The notes under the pieces: generated by a model
Database searches by the model: none
What the model saw: only the letters and a program-made list of their open reading frames with translations
Told to the model about the DNA's origin: nothing
NCBI RefSeq assembly: GCF_009739465.1
Contig: NZ_WHOM01000077.1
Coordinates: forward strand, 1 to 64,000
Direction of reading: 5' to 3'
Length of the DNA stretch: 64,000 nucleotides
Source of the DNA: Streptomyces apocyni
GTDB lineage: Bacteria; Actinomycetota; Actinomycetes; Streptomycetales; Streptomycetaceae
Translations under genes and position numbers: made by a program
In this document: piece by piece, positions 1 through 7,336 of the stretch
Layout of the letters: every line of letters begins with the position of its first letter
Numbering within the stretch: the stretch's first letter is position 1

Positions 1-489
1 GCGACCGGCGACTATGCGGCAGCCAGGGAGCTTCATGAGCGGGCACTAGCCCTGTTTGAGGAACTCGGAGATCGGCACGGGCGGTCCAACGCCCTCCACG
101 GGCTTGGACGCACACGGTATGCATCGGGTGAGTACGCAAGTGCGGCCGAACTCTTCGAGCAGGCCCTCCACCTCTTTCGAAGGGTCGGAGATCCTCAAGG
201 CGAGGCGGAAGTCTGGAACAGTCTGGGGGCCCTCCGCACCAGAGTCGTCAGCCCCCAGGAGGGGCTGGCCGCACACCGCAAAGCTCTGGAGCTTGCACGC
301 CGAGCGCACAGCCCCCTCGACGAGGCATGCGCCTTGGAGGGCGCCGCGCGCAGCCTGGTCCTCACCGGTGATCTAGAGGCCGCCATGGTCGACTTGAGGC
401 AGGCGGTGCGCATCTACGACTGCATCGGGGCCGCTACAGGCGGATCCGTCGACAGGGCGACCGATGCTTCACGCGCAGCCGGTGGGTGA
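1..489 (+). CDS. C-terminal part of a TPR protein (AfsR/STAND-type regulator tail)
   Basis: The reading frame is open from the first base and stops at TGA 487-489, so the start lies outside the window. The 162 visible residues are tandem helical repeats of about 40 residues with the TPR pattern (A-x-LF-E-x-AL-x-LF, then a Gly-Asp turn and a N-x-LG step). This is the pattern seen in the C-terminal half of AfsR/SARP and NB-ARC regulators of actinomycetes, and also in the gene at 46738. TPRs mediate protein contacts, so the missing N-terminus probably holds the NTPase and DNA-binding domains. That part is inference. The last 15 or so residues depart from the repeat and look like a short tail. 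Confidence 0.75.
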   Translation, partial: ATGDYAAARELHERALALFEELGDRHGRSNALHGLGRTRYASGEYASAAELFEQALHLFRRVGDPQGEAEVWNSLGALRTRVVSPQEGLAAHRKALELARRAHSPLDEACALEGAARSLVLTGDLEAAMVDLRQAVRIYDCIGAATGGSVDRATDASRAAGG

Positions 490-634
490 TATCCATCCCG
501 ACGCCTGCCAGCATCCCCGCCACTAGCGCAGATCGCCGCGACCTGATCGCTTGGGCGTGCAATGGCGAGGTACCGCTCACCAAAGACACGACCTCTGAGG
601 TGTAGTGCAACCTCGCTGAGCGCGCCATTCACTC

Positions 635-2137
635 TCAGCTGGCCAAGTTACCGCTGTTGTTGTGGGTTACTTCGTAAGCGGTTCCGTCGGGGTGATGGTG
701 AATCCAGGACAGCCCTCCAAGGTCGAGGAGCATCCGGGTGCGGGTGACTGCGACATAGGAGAGCCGGGCTTCGGCGTCCTCGACGGGGCCAGGGAGGGGG
801 TGGCCGGTCTCATCGTGCTGGCCACTGTCTTTGGGCGGGTGAAAGTCGCCGGCGATTTTCACCCGGCCCCACTCTCGCCCCTTGGCCTTGTGTGCGGTGG
901 AGACGGTCACCTCGGCTTGTTGTTCGCTGGTGAGCTGGCCGACGGCGTTGAGGATGGCATCGGCGCCATGGGTGTCGACCAGGTCGACGAGCGGCAGCAG
1001 GTCGCATCCTGCCGGGTCGTGCGTAGCGTAGTCCTGGAGGTCGCCCCAGCAGGTAAACAGAACCAGTTCAGGGTGGCCGGTGCGGCGGCCTTCTTTCAGT
1101 TCCCGGGCGGCCGAGGCCAGAGCGCGCAGGGTGTCTCCTCCTCCAACGAGGGCGACGCGGCGCCCCGTGCCCAGCAGCTTCATGACTTCGGCCATGGCCC
1201 CGACGTTGGTGCGGCACAGCACCGCGTCGGGGTCCTCGACGTCGCCGAGTTCGGTGGGGATGGTCTCGGTGCCCTCGAGGCGGATGGGTGCGTCGGCGAT
1301 GGCCAGCCACCGGTTGGCCTCGCTGGCCAGGCGAGGGCCGAAGCGGAAGGACTTTGACAAGGTCAGGGGGGTGCCGTTGAAGCTGGTCATGACGTCTTTG
1401 GCGCCGCGCCAGTGGTAGATGGCCTGGGCGGAGTCGCCGACCATCACCAGTTGGGCGTGGCCTCGCTGGTTGGTGAAGATCTGTTCGACGACGGGGTTGG
1501 TGTCCTGGGCTTCATCGAGGAGGAGGAAGTCGGTGTCGATCTTGGGGTCGGACAGGGCCCAGATTTTGAGGTAGTGGTCGTGGTCGAAGCGGACGGCGCC
1601 GTCGTCGGGGTGCTGAAGGTCGGCCCAGGCCCTTCTCGCGAACGGTACGACGCAGGCGGCGAGTTGGGTGTGTAGGTCGGGGTCTTCCAGGCCGCGCAGG
1701 TGGGGGATGTGGTGGTGGGTGATGGTGGGGTCGGCGGAGTGGCAGAAGCGGGTCACGGTGCGCAGGGTGGCGTAGGAGAGGGCCTTGGGTGACAGATCGC
1801 GTTGGCCGATGCGGATGGGCTTGGTGATGCCCAGTGATTGGCCGGTTCTCCAGGCGGGCTGGCGGGGGCCGTTGAGGCGGCGGGTGTAGCGGTGGCCGAT
1901 GGCGGCGAAGGCCATGGCATGGGCGGTCTTGCAGGTGACGGTGTTGGGGAAGCGTGTGGCTGCGTCTTGGGCGATGGCTTTGTTGAAGGCGAGGTAGCGG
2001 CCGCGGCGTTTGGTGCCGGAGGCGAGCAGGGCGAGGGTGGTGGTCTTGCCGGTGCCGGCGCCCGCTTGGAGGGCGAAGTGGTCGCCGGCGTGGAAGGCGT
2101 CGGCTGCGGCGGTCTGTTCGTCGGTGGGGTTCAGCAC
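635..2137 (-). CDS. UvrD/PcrA-like superfamily 1 DNA helicase
   Basis: A protein of 500 residues with all the hallmark SF1A motifs: Q-motif (PTDEQ, residues 4-8), Walker A AGAGTGKT (25-32), DEAQD (208-212), motif III GDSAQAIYHWRG (about 232-243), motif V STAHKAKG and motif VI YVAVTRTR near the C-terminus. It should be an ATP-driven 3'-5' DNA translocase. At 500 residues it is shorter than UvrD (about 720) and lacks large 1B/2B insertions. Start GTG 2137 was chosen because it overlaps the stop of the preceding gene (GTGCTGA) and places the Q-motif at residue 4. The same frame stays open far upstream, but that part translates to Pro/Arg/His-rich antisense-type sequence. On a linear replicon it may serve replication or conjugal DNA processing (inference). 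Confidence 0.9.
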   Translation of the reverse strand: MLNPTDEQTAAADAFHAGDHFALQAGAGTGKTTTLALLASGTKRRGRYLAFNKAIAQDAATRFPNTVTCKTAHAMAFAAIGHRYTRRLNGPRQPAWRTGQSLGITKPIRIGQRDLSPKALSYATLRTVTRFCHSADPTITHHHIPHLRGLEDPDLHTQLAACVVPFARRAWADLQHPDDGAVRFDHDHYLKIWALSDPKIDTDFLLLDEAQDTNPVVEQIFTNQRGHAQLVMVGDSAQAIYHWRGAKDVMTSFNGTPLTLSKSFRFGPRLASEANRWLAIADAPIRLEGTETIPTELGDVEDPDAVLCRTNVGAMAEVMKLLGTGRRVALVGGGDTLRALASAARELKEGRRTGHPELVLFTCWGDLQDYATHDPAGCDLLPLVDLVDTHGADAILNAVGQLTSEQQAEVTVSTAHKAKGREWGRVKIAGDFHPPKDSGQHDETGHPLPGPVEDAEARLSYVAVTRTRMLLDLGGLSWIHHHPDGTAYEVTHNNSGNLAS

Positions 2138-2608
2138 GGTGCACCTGTCGTGGGGTGGGTGAGGGCGCGGCCGACGGCGGCCAGGAGTTGCGGGGCGGTG
2201 GTGCGGGTGAGGAGGCGCTGCAGGGTGTGGTCGAGCTGGTCGGCGTCGCGTCGGGCCTGCTGGGGCCAGGGCGTGGTGGATGGCCTGTGCCACGAAGGTG
2301 TGTACAGGTTGGCCTTGTTGGGCGGCTGCGCGGCGCAGGAGGGTATTGGCCTCGATTGGGAGGTCGATGCTGAGTAGGACGTGCCCGTTGGCATCCGGGT
2401 AGTGCGCCGTCACGGCGTCCAGGGGCAGGCGGGCATCGAGGCGGTGGCAGAGTCGGCGCAGGGCCTGGTGGGGGGACTTGGCTGAGACGAGGGCCATCAG
2501 GCGGGTGGTGTCGTGGTTGGTGGCCAGCGGCAGGATGCGGCGGGCTCGGTCGAGTTCGGTACGGGTGCAGGGTCTGGTCAGGGTGATTTCCAGGGCGTGG
2601 TGCGGCAC
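2131..2608 (-). pseudogene. Small RHH-like protein with an apparent single-base frameshift
   Basis: GTG 2608 has a good AGGAGG site and begins 3 bases after the upstream stop. The first frame reads well for about 115 residues, including a ribbon-helix-helix-like segment (LSIDLPIEANTLLRRAA, then a second helix ending HHALA). The sensible continuation (QQARRDADQLDHTLQRLL, ending in TGA 2131) lies in another frame. The switch falls at the C4 run opposite 2262-2265: removing one C joins the two halves cleanly and makes the stop overlap the helicase start by four bases. As written, the gene instead reads straight into the helicase frame. A sequencing error, a true mutation, or programmed slippage on the C run could each explain this. 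Function unknown; DNA binding is likely if the RHH reading is right. Confidence 0.6.
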
Positions 2609-2610
2609 GG

Positions 2611-3471
2611 TCAGGCCTCCTGTGCCGCGGGGGCGGTGTCGGGTAGGCACGCGTGGATATGGGGGTGGTGGGTGAGCGGGTCGAAGCGTTGCCAGCCGGG
2701 CAGGGTGAGATCGGGGGCGCTCGCGGTGGCGGCGTGGGCGGGGCAGCGCTGGGCGCGCCAGCGCAGTTGTTCGGCGTAGGGCAGGTGGCTGAGGTCGTAG
2801 AGCGCCATAGGGGTGTCGGGCAGGGCGAGTTGGCCGGGGCGGATGGGGTGGGCGGGGGTCAGGATCCAGGTGCCGGTGGGGGCGGCGGGGTTCAGGATGG
2901 GGTGGGGGCAGCGGCGGCGTTGGCGGGTCTGGGCTACGCACTGGATGGAGGTGAGCGGGCGGTCGGCGAGGTAGCGGGTGTAGAGGATCTGTACGACGGG
3001 TCGCTCTGGGGTGCGGGTGAGGCGTGCGGGGGTCAGGTTGCAGGTGGGGGTGGTGGGTGGGGTGAAGGTGCCGGTGTCGATGAGGCGGCGTGTGTGGAGG
3101 GCCAGGTGGCGGCGGAGGGCTTCGATGTCGGGGCCGAGCGGGCGGTCGCTGGTGTGGCGGGGGCAGAGCACGGTGTGGGGGATTCGGCACCAGGCGGTGG
3201 CGTCGGCGTGTCGGTAGGCGATGCCTCCGCTCAGGTGCCAGCGGCAGGAGTCCGCGACGGCGTGGGTGGCGACTTCCTGTGGGTGCAGGGCGATGGGCCG
3301 GTGGTTGCTGCGCGGGTACCAGTCGATGCGGTTGCCGCAGTCGCGGCAGTGGCCGTTTTGGCCGGTGCGTAGCAGGCGGCTGGGGCTGGTGGGGGCGACG
3401 CGCAGTCGACGGCGGGGCGTGGTGGTGGCGGGGCTGCCGTCCCAGTGGCGGGCTCGGGTGTGGGGGTGCAT
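2611..3471 (-). CDS. DUF6083-type zinc-ribbon protein
   Basis: About 286 residues. After a basic N-terminus comes C-R-D-C-G-x-R-x-x-W-Y-P-R (a CxxC knuckle), a W-H-x-x-x-G segment and WCRIPHTVLCP-RH. This is the arrangement I recall for DUF6083, a streptomycete family common on plasmids and in accessory regions. The C-terminal half carries further Cys and Trp residues (CxxxQ...RRRCPHP, WRAQRCPAH), suggesting a second metal site. Start ATG 3471 was chosen; GTG 3495 in frame is an alternative and neither has a strong ribosome site. It stops 2 bases before the next start, so it heads a three-gene unit with the RHH-like gene and the helicase. No biochemical role is known to me. Confidence 0.7.
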   Translation of the reverse strand: MHPHTRARHWDGSPATTTPRRRLRVAPTSPSRLLRTGQNGHCRDCGNRIDWYPRSNHRPIALHPQEVATHAVADSCRWHLSGGIAYRHADATAWCRIPHTVLCPRHTSDRPLGPDIEALRRHLALHTRRLIDTGTFTPPTTPTCNLTPARLTRTPERPVVQILYTRYLADRPLTSIQCVAQTRQRRRCPHPILNPAAPTGTWILTPAHPIRPGQLALPDTPMALYDLSHLPYAEQLRWRAQRCPAHAATASAPDLTLPGWQRFDPLTHHPHIHACLPDTAPAAQEA

Positions 3472-3642
3472 GGCGGGCAACTTGCCAGGCGGCACTCCGT
3501 GGTGGGTGGTTCGCGGCCGCTCAGGTCAGGCGAACGGCCCAACCGTCTACTACAGGCGCGCGAATGATGGCGCGTGTGTGCGACGTCGGGTGACCGTCCG
3601 GGTGGTGTGTGCGCGCGGGGTCAGGGGCCTGCTGGCGGCGGG

Positions 3643-3900
3643 TCAGGCGTCTGGGGTGCCGGAGGGGGTGTGTCCGTCGCAGAGGGTGCCCAGCAGGTGG
3701 TCGATGGGGACGGCGAAGGCGTGGGCGTGCCAGGTGGTGATGCTGCCGGTGGTGCGGCCGTGTTCGAGGTCGATGAGGGTGCGGCGGGCGAGTCCGCTGC
3801 GGTCGGCGAGTTCGTCGAAGGTCCATCCGCGCTCGCCCCTCAGCCGCGCGAGTGAGACGCGCAGGGCGTTGAGGTTGGGGTCGGGCGGGAAGATCGTCAC
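3643..3900 (-). CDS. XRE-family helix-turn-helix regulator
   Basis: A protein of about 85 residues (102 if GTG 3951 is used). The helix-turn-helix is clear: LARLRGERGWTFDELADRSG, then LARRTLIDLEHGR, matching the XRE/Cro fold with its conserved R-T-L-I-x-x-E-x-G recognition helix. The C-terminal part (HAFAVPIDHLLGTLCDG) is the usual dimer-type tail. It points away from the gene at 4067, and an 18-bp palindrome lies in the divergent intergenic region, overlapping the alternative start. A start inside an operator would suggest leaderless or repressed translation, so GTG 3900 is preferred. It probably represses itself and perhaps the divergent gene (inference). Confidence 0.85.
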   Translation of the reverse strand: MTIFPPDPNLNALRVSLARLRGERGWTFDELADRSGLARRTLIDLEHGRTTGSITTWHAHAFAVPIDHLLGTLCDGHTPSGTPDA

Positions 3901-3934
3901 TCCACCATCCGAAGGTGCAGGACCCTGCCCCGTC

Positions 3935-3952
3935 AGTGCAGACCTCTGCACT
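3935..3952. promoter_or_regulatory. Perfect 18-bp palindrome, likely operator
   Basis: AGTGCAGACCTCTGCACT has perfect 8-bp arms around a 2-bp centre. It lies between the XRE gene and the divergent gene at 4067, next to the AT-rich stretch TATTTGCTA that could form a -10 region. A looser GCAGG/CCTGC inverted repeat lies 15-20 bases nearer the XRE gene. The position and form fit an autoregulatory operator for the adjacent XRE protein. Confidence 0.6.
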
Positions 3953-4066
3953 ATTTGCTAGGGAAGGGGTGACATCTGCGGCTGCATCACCATGCGGCCG
4001 GACACCAGCCCCACCTAGCGCCGGACAGCCCTCGGCGCACGCCCAGACAGGAGGAGATCGGGCCCG

Positions 4067-5176
4067 ATGAGGCTCTCCATGCACGCCGCCCTGCCCCGGG
4101 TGTGGTCGGTGGAATTGCACCCGCAGGCGGGCGGGCCGGTGCTGGCCTGCCAACGCTGCGCACCGCGGGCGACCCCGCTTGAGGCGAGCTCGGCGCGCTC
4201 CGCCGCCCTGAGGCATCTGGCCCTCCACGCCCGCATGGACACGCTGGCCGGGCACCTGCGGACCTGCCAGTGCCGGCAGCGGGGCTGTCCCTGGCATGCC
4301 CGACACCGCGGCTGCGCAGGCCCGGTACGGCTGGCGCTGGCCCGCGAGCACGGCGGGCGCGGCTGGCGGCTGGCCGACGTCTGTGCCGCGTGTGCACACG
4401 CCATCCCGCACACCGCCATCGTGCCCGACCCCCTACCCGCGGCTACGCCGCCCGCCGCGTCGGCCCACCAGACGGCGCAGCCTGCCCGACGGCTGCCGGG
4501 GCCTACCGCCGTGACTCGCGTGCGGGAGATGCTGAGCTACCTCGCAGCCGCCCTGCCCGCCTGCACTGCGGCCGAGTCACGCCTGCTGGCGCTGCAGTGC
4601 GCGCTGCGCGCCGACACCCGCGGCCGGCTCCTGCTGGCGCGCGGGGTGCTGCGCAGCATGCGCATGGCCCACTCCTCCGCCCCTTGGCGGGAGTTGGAAC
4701 AGGCACAGTGGCTACGGCGACCGGCCAACTCCCCGACGAAGGAGAACACCGGCAGCATGCGGGCCGTACTCCTCGATGCCGCCGTCCTCACCCAGGTACC
4801 CGGCCGCCACGGCCGCGCCCAGGCCGCGGACTGGGCACTGCGCACCCTCACCGGCCCCGCGGTGCGCGACCAGACGGCCACCGCCCGGCTGATCACCCTG
4901 CAGCTGGCCGTATACACCCTCCCCGACAGCCCGCACGGCCGCGCCGAGGCCGACCAGCTCGCCCGGGCCGCCGGCCTCTCCCACGCCGCGCTCACAACGA
5001 TCCTGGACCAACTCGCCGCCACGGGGGCACTTCAGGGATGGGGCTTCGATCCCGTCACCGACGAGGTGGCCTGGGAACTGTCGGTACCGATCCCTTCCGT
5101 ACCGGCCCCGCCCGAACCCGGCAGCCAGCTCGCACGCCGGACAGAGAGTCCGCCTTCTGTCGCGCTGCCGGCCTAG
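4067..5176 (+). CDS. Unknown Cys-rich protein with C-terminal winged-helix-like region
   Basis: 369 residues, ATG 4067 about 11 bases after GGAGGAG. The N-terminal third has repeated Cys/His pairs (LACQRC, CQCRQRGCPWHARHRGC, VCAACA) that look like zinc knuckles. The middle is helical and rich in Arg and Ala. The C-terminal part (about residues 255-335) reads like a winged helix: an ARLITLQLAVYTL helix, ADQLARAAGLSHAALTTILDQL as a helix-turn-helix, and a GWGFDP hairpin. I do not recognise a named family; similar proteins occur on streptomycete plasmids to my recollection. It starts a plus-strand set with the membrane protein and sigma-like gene downstream, separated by a 374-bp gap that carries repeats. 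Confidence 0.75.
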   Translation: MRLSMHAALPRVWSVELHPQAGGPVLACQRCAPRATPLEASSARSAALRHLALHARMDTLAGHLRTCQCRQRGCPWHARHRGCAGPVRLALAREHGGRGWRLADVCAACAHAIPHTAIVPDPLPAATPPAASAHQTAQPARRLPGPTAVTRVREMLSYLAAALPACTAAESRLLALQCALRADTRGRLLLARGVLRSMRMAHSSAPWRELEQAQWLRRPANSPTKENTGSMRAVLLDAAVLTQVPGRHGRAQAADWALRTLTGPAVRDQTATARLITLQLAVYTLPDSPHGRAEADQLARAAGLSHAALTTILDQLAATGALQGWGFDPVTDEVAWELSVPIPSVPAPPEPGSQLARRTESPPSVALPA

Positions 5177-5187
5177 CTCCCAGCCGC

Positions 5188-5205
5188 GTACACCTTCACG
5201 TGTAC
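5188..5205. repeat. Small inverted repeat GTACAC-N6-GTGTAC
   Basis: Perfect 6-bp arms separated by 6 bases, just downstream of the stop of the 4067 gene. It may be an operator half-pair; it is too short for a convincing terminator. The rest of the 374-bp gap (5177-5550) holds no credible gene but contains the duplicated motif listed separately. Confidence 0.3.
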
Positions 5206-5267
5206 ACCGACGCCTGTGTCCCGTGGCCTTGGTGCGTACGTATCTCGATGGTCGGGGCCCGCCGCGT

Positions 5268-5310
5268 TGTCTCCTGGCCTGAAGCGCTGCGGCGGGTCCC
5301 CTTCACACAC
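5268..5310 (+). repeat. Direct repeat, copy 1 (TGTCTCCTGGCC ... GTCCCCTTCACACAC)
   Basis: TGTCTCCTGGCC at 5268-5279 is followed after 16 bases by GTCCCCTTCACACAC at 5296-5310. The same two blocks recur at 5494-5540. The GCGGCGG stretch before the second block is also shared. No gene starts right after this copy. Confidence 0.6.
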
Positions 5311-5493
5311 CGGCGCCCCCTGCGGGCAGAGGTTCGCCTTCGCCCTGTAGATGCCACCAGAGGGCCGTTTCGCGTCATAGCGCTCAACGTGCAAAAGGCC
5401 ACACCTCCCGTCCGCCACACGGCAGGGGCAAATAGGCTGTGAGCAGGCAGAATTGAGGAAGCGTCACTGGCGGGTCCGTGTTGCCGTAACCAA

Positions 5494-5540
5494 TGTCTCC
5501 TGGCCGATTCATGCGCGCGGCGGCGGTCCCCTTCACACAC
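5494..5540 (+). promoter_or_regulatory. Direct repeat, copy 2, directly upstream of the membrane-protein/sigma pair
   Basis: The same two blocks as copy 1, here 20 bases apart. The second block ends 10 bases before ATG 5551, overlapping the ribosome-site region. Its position just before a small membrane gene and a sigma-like gene suggests a regulatory target or promoter recognised by the sigma-like factor itself. This is inference. Confidence 0.5.
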
Positions 5541-5550
5541 TTGGAGCGTC

Positions 5551-5799
5551 ATGTCCTTGTTTCCGCATGCCCACACCCCCTTCATGGCACCCGGCTGGCC
5601 TACTGCCGTCTGGTCCACCACTCCCGGCCGCGGCCGGCGGCACCCGCTGCACCAAGAACAGGTGCTGCTCGGAGGCCCGGTGACGATCCTGGTGATCGTG
5701 CTGGCCGTCCTCGGCTGGCAGGCCCAGGAGATCGCCGTGCTGCTGGCGACCCTCACACCGCTCGCCGTGGGCTACCGCCCCAGCCGGATGGCCTCCTGA
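5551..5799 (+). CDS. Small membrane protein upstream of a sigma-like factor
   Basis: 82 residues, ATG 5551 after TTGGAGCG. The N-terminal 40 residues are polar, followed by a hydrophobic stretch (VTILVIVLAVLGW) and a second weaker one (IAVLLATLTPLAVGY), so one or two membrane spans are likely. It ends 2 bases before the next ATG (TGAGATG), implying translational coupling with the sigma-like gene. A similar arrangement, a tiny membrane protein directly upstream of a sigma-like gene, occurs at 58369-58581 on the other strand. A membrane-bound partner that controls the sigma factor is possible, but it has no recognisable anti-sigma domain. Confidence 0.65.
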   Translation: MSLFPHAHTPFMAPGWPTAVWSTTPGRGRRHPLHQEQVLLGGPVTILVIVLAVLGWQAQEIAVLLATLTPLAVGYRPSRMAS

Positions 5800-5800
5800 G

Positions 5801-6601
5801 ATGGCCATCATGGCGGGGCTGTCCCCCCAGCGCCCGGCCCGGTGGGACGGACACCGGCCGCAGCTCCTTGCCGCACTGCGCGAGCACCTGGCGCTGCGCG
5901 GCTTCAGCGACGACATCGCCGAGCCCGCAGCCGACGCCGCCATCGACCGCGTCGAGGCCCGGGCCAAAGACATCGACAGTGTCGTCGCCTACGCCAAGGA
6001 GGTGGCATTCAACGAGGCCCGCCGCCGCTCCGCGCGGCGGCGGGAGATGCCGGTGGCCGAGATCGCCAGCATCGCCGCACTGCGCGGCGCGCAGGCGCCG
6101 CACAGCGGCTCAGACACCGTCGAACTCCTGGACCTGCTGGCCCGGCTGCCGCACCGCCAGGCCGCGGTCGCCCTCCAGCTGTCCTGGGGGATGAAGGTCT
6201 CCGACATCGCCCGAGAACGCGAGGTCAGCCCGTCCACCATCCGCCGGGACATCGCCGACCTGCGCATCGCGCTGCGCCCGCTGTGGGACCGGCGGCCCGA
6301 GCCGGCCAGCCCCGTCCCTATCGGACGGGCACAGACAGCTCGCCGCACTCCCGGGGGCCGCGCGGGAGAACTAGCCCACGCCGTACGCAGCCTGGGCACC
6401 CGGCAGGGGCAGGTGTTCGACCTGCACCTGCGCGGTCTGTCCCCTGAGGCGTCCGCCCGGGCCCTGGGCATCCCCGCCAGCAGCGTCCGCTCCAGCCTCA
6501 CCTACGCCCGCAAAAACCTGCGCGAGCGACTCGGCTGGAGCGCCGAAACCCTGCAGGCCGCTGTCCGAGAGTGGGCCCACACCAGGCCCACGGCCGCCTA
6601 G
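5801..6601 (+). CDS. Sigma-70-like regulator with two region-4-type HTH domains
   Basis: 266 residues. Two helix-turn-helix units resemble sigma region 4. The first is near residues 105-150 (LLDLLARLPHRQAAVALQL, then SDIAREREVSPSTIRRDIADL). The second is near 195-250 (SLGTRQGQVFDLHLRGLSPE, then ARALGIPASSVRSSLTYARK). The N-terminal 100 residues could correspond to a degenerate region 2, with helices but no clear -10-binding motif. ECF factors carry only one region 4, so the tandem arrangement is unusual. It may act as a sigma factor or as a DNA-binding regulator derived from one. The coupled membrane gene upstream and the duplicated motif in front of the pair suggest self-regulation. Confidence 0.75.
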   Translation: MAIMAGLSPQRPARWDGHRPQLLAALREHLALRGFSDDIAEPAADAAIDRVEARAKDIDSVVAYAKEVAFNEARRRSARRREMPVAEIASIAALRGAQAPHSGSDTVELLDLLARLPHRQAAVALQLSWGMKVSDIAREREVSPSTIRRDIADLRIALRPLWDRRPEPASPVPIGRAQTARRTPGGRAGELAHAVRSLGTRQGQVFDLHLRGLSPEASARALGIPASSVRSSLTYARKNLRERLGWSAETLQAAVREWAHTRPTAA

Positions 6602-6616
6602 CGGGCCTCGCCCTCG

Positions 6617-7336
6617 TCATCTGCCCGCGTTACGCGGCCGCCAGGTGCGCACCTCAAGGTGGGTGATGTGCGCCTCGGGGTGGATCCGTCCGCTGTCCAC
6701 CAGCCACTGGTGGACAGCGGCGGTCACGTCGCCGCCTGTGGCGTCCACCCGGCGGGCGAAGTCGGCGGCGTCGAAGCCGCCGGTGGTGGCGGAGCCATAG
6801 GAACGTTCCTCGGTGTGGTCGGTGCGCTGGATGACGTCCCGGCGGATGCCGGGTGAGTCGGTGCGGCTGCCGGAGGGGTGTACGTAGCCGCTCTTGCCCA
6901 GGCGGACGGTGAAGGCCAGGCGCAGGTGCTGGCGGGCGGCTTCGGCGATCAGGGGGCGCAGGCGGGCGGAGCCGGAGGCGATGGCCTGGGCGCCGACGCG
7001 GCCGGTGCCGGTGCCGGTAGGGGTGATGAGGACGGCTTTGGCGCGGACGCGGGCGCGGGCGCCGGAGGCGGTGGTGCGGCGGGTGATGTGGCGGGCGGCG
7101 AGGGTGGTGAGGGCGGGCAGGTCGGTGATGCCGCCGGTCTCGACCGCGGTGAGGACTTCGCGCAGGGCGGCCACGAAGGCGGCTCCTTTGTTCTTTGTGT
7201 AGAACTGGGAGACCAGGGAGGCGTCGCGGTTGATGATGCGGGCGATGTCGCGTTTGGTGTAGCCGAGCGCTTGGAGTTGGTCGGCGAGCTGGGCGGCTTC
7301 GTTGCGTTGCGGCGCCGGGCGGCGGCGGGGCGGCAT
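6617..7336 (-). CDS. HTH/basic protein, candidate divergent telomere terminal protein (Tpg-like)
   Basis: 239 residues. Residues 12-45 form a helix-turn-helix (LADQLQALGYTKRDIARIIN, then SLVSQFYTK). An Arg/Ala-rich basic stretch follows (GARARVRAKAVLITPTG), then a beta-rich C-terminal half ending HITHLEVRTW. This order of HTH, basic linker, and a C-terminal strand ending in a His-x-Thr/Ser-x-Leu-Glu motif parallels the recognisable Tpg at 55401 (...LTSIEHLEFDL), although overall identity is low. It overlaps the upstream Tap-like gene by ATGA, just as tpg usually follows tap. In Streptomyces, Tpg is the protein covalently attached to DNA 5' ends. A ParB- or Rep-like DNA-binding role is the alternative. 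Confidence 0.5.
   Translation of the reverse strand: MPPRRRPAPQRNEAAQLADQLQALGYTKRDIARIINRDASLVSQFYTKNKGAAFVAALREVLTAVETGGITDLPALTTLAARHITRRTTASGARARVRAKAVLITPTGTGTGRVGAQAIASGSARLRPLIAEAARQHLRLAFTVRLGKSGYVHPSGSRTDSPGIRRDVIQRTDHTEERSYGSATTGGFDAADFARRVDATGGDVTAAVHQWLVDSGRIHPEAHITHLEVRTWRPRNAGR

Noticed and set aside
2138..3190. N-terminal extension of the helicase frame to 851 codons
   Set aside because: The added part is Pro/Arg/His-rich antisense-type sequence opposite the frame of the DUF6083 gene; the Q-motif begins right after GTG 2137.
4270..5442. Long plus-strand frame of 390 codons
   Set aside because: It is a shifted reading of the 4067 gene, Arg/Ala/Pro-rich and without any domain.
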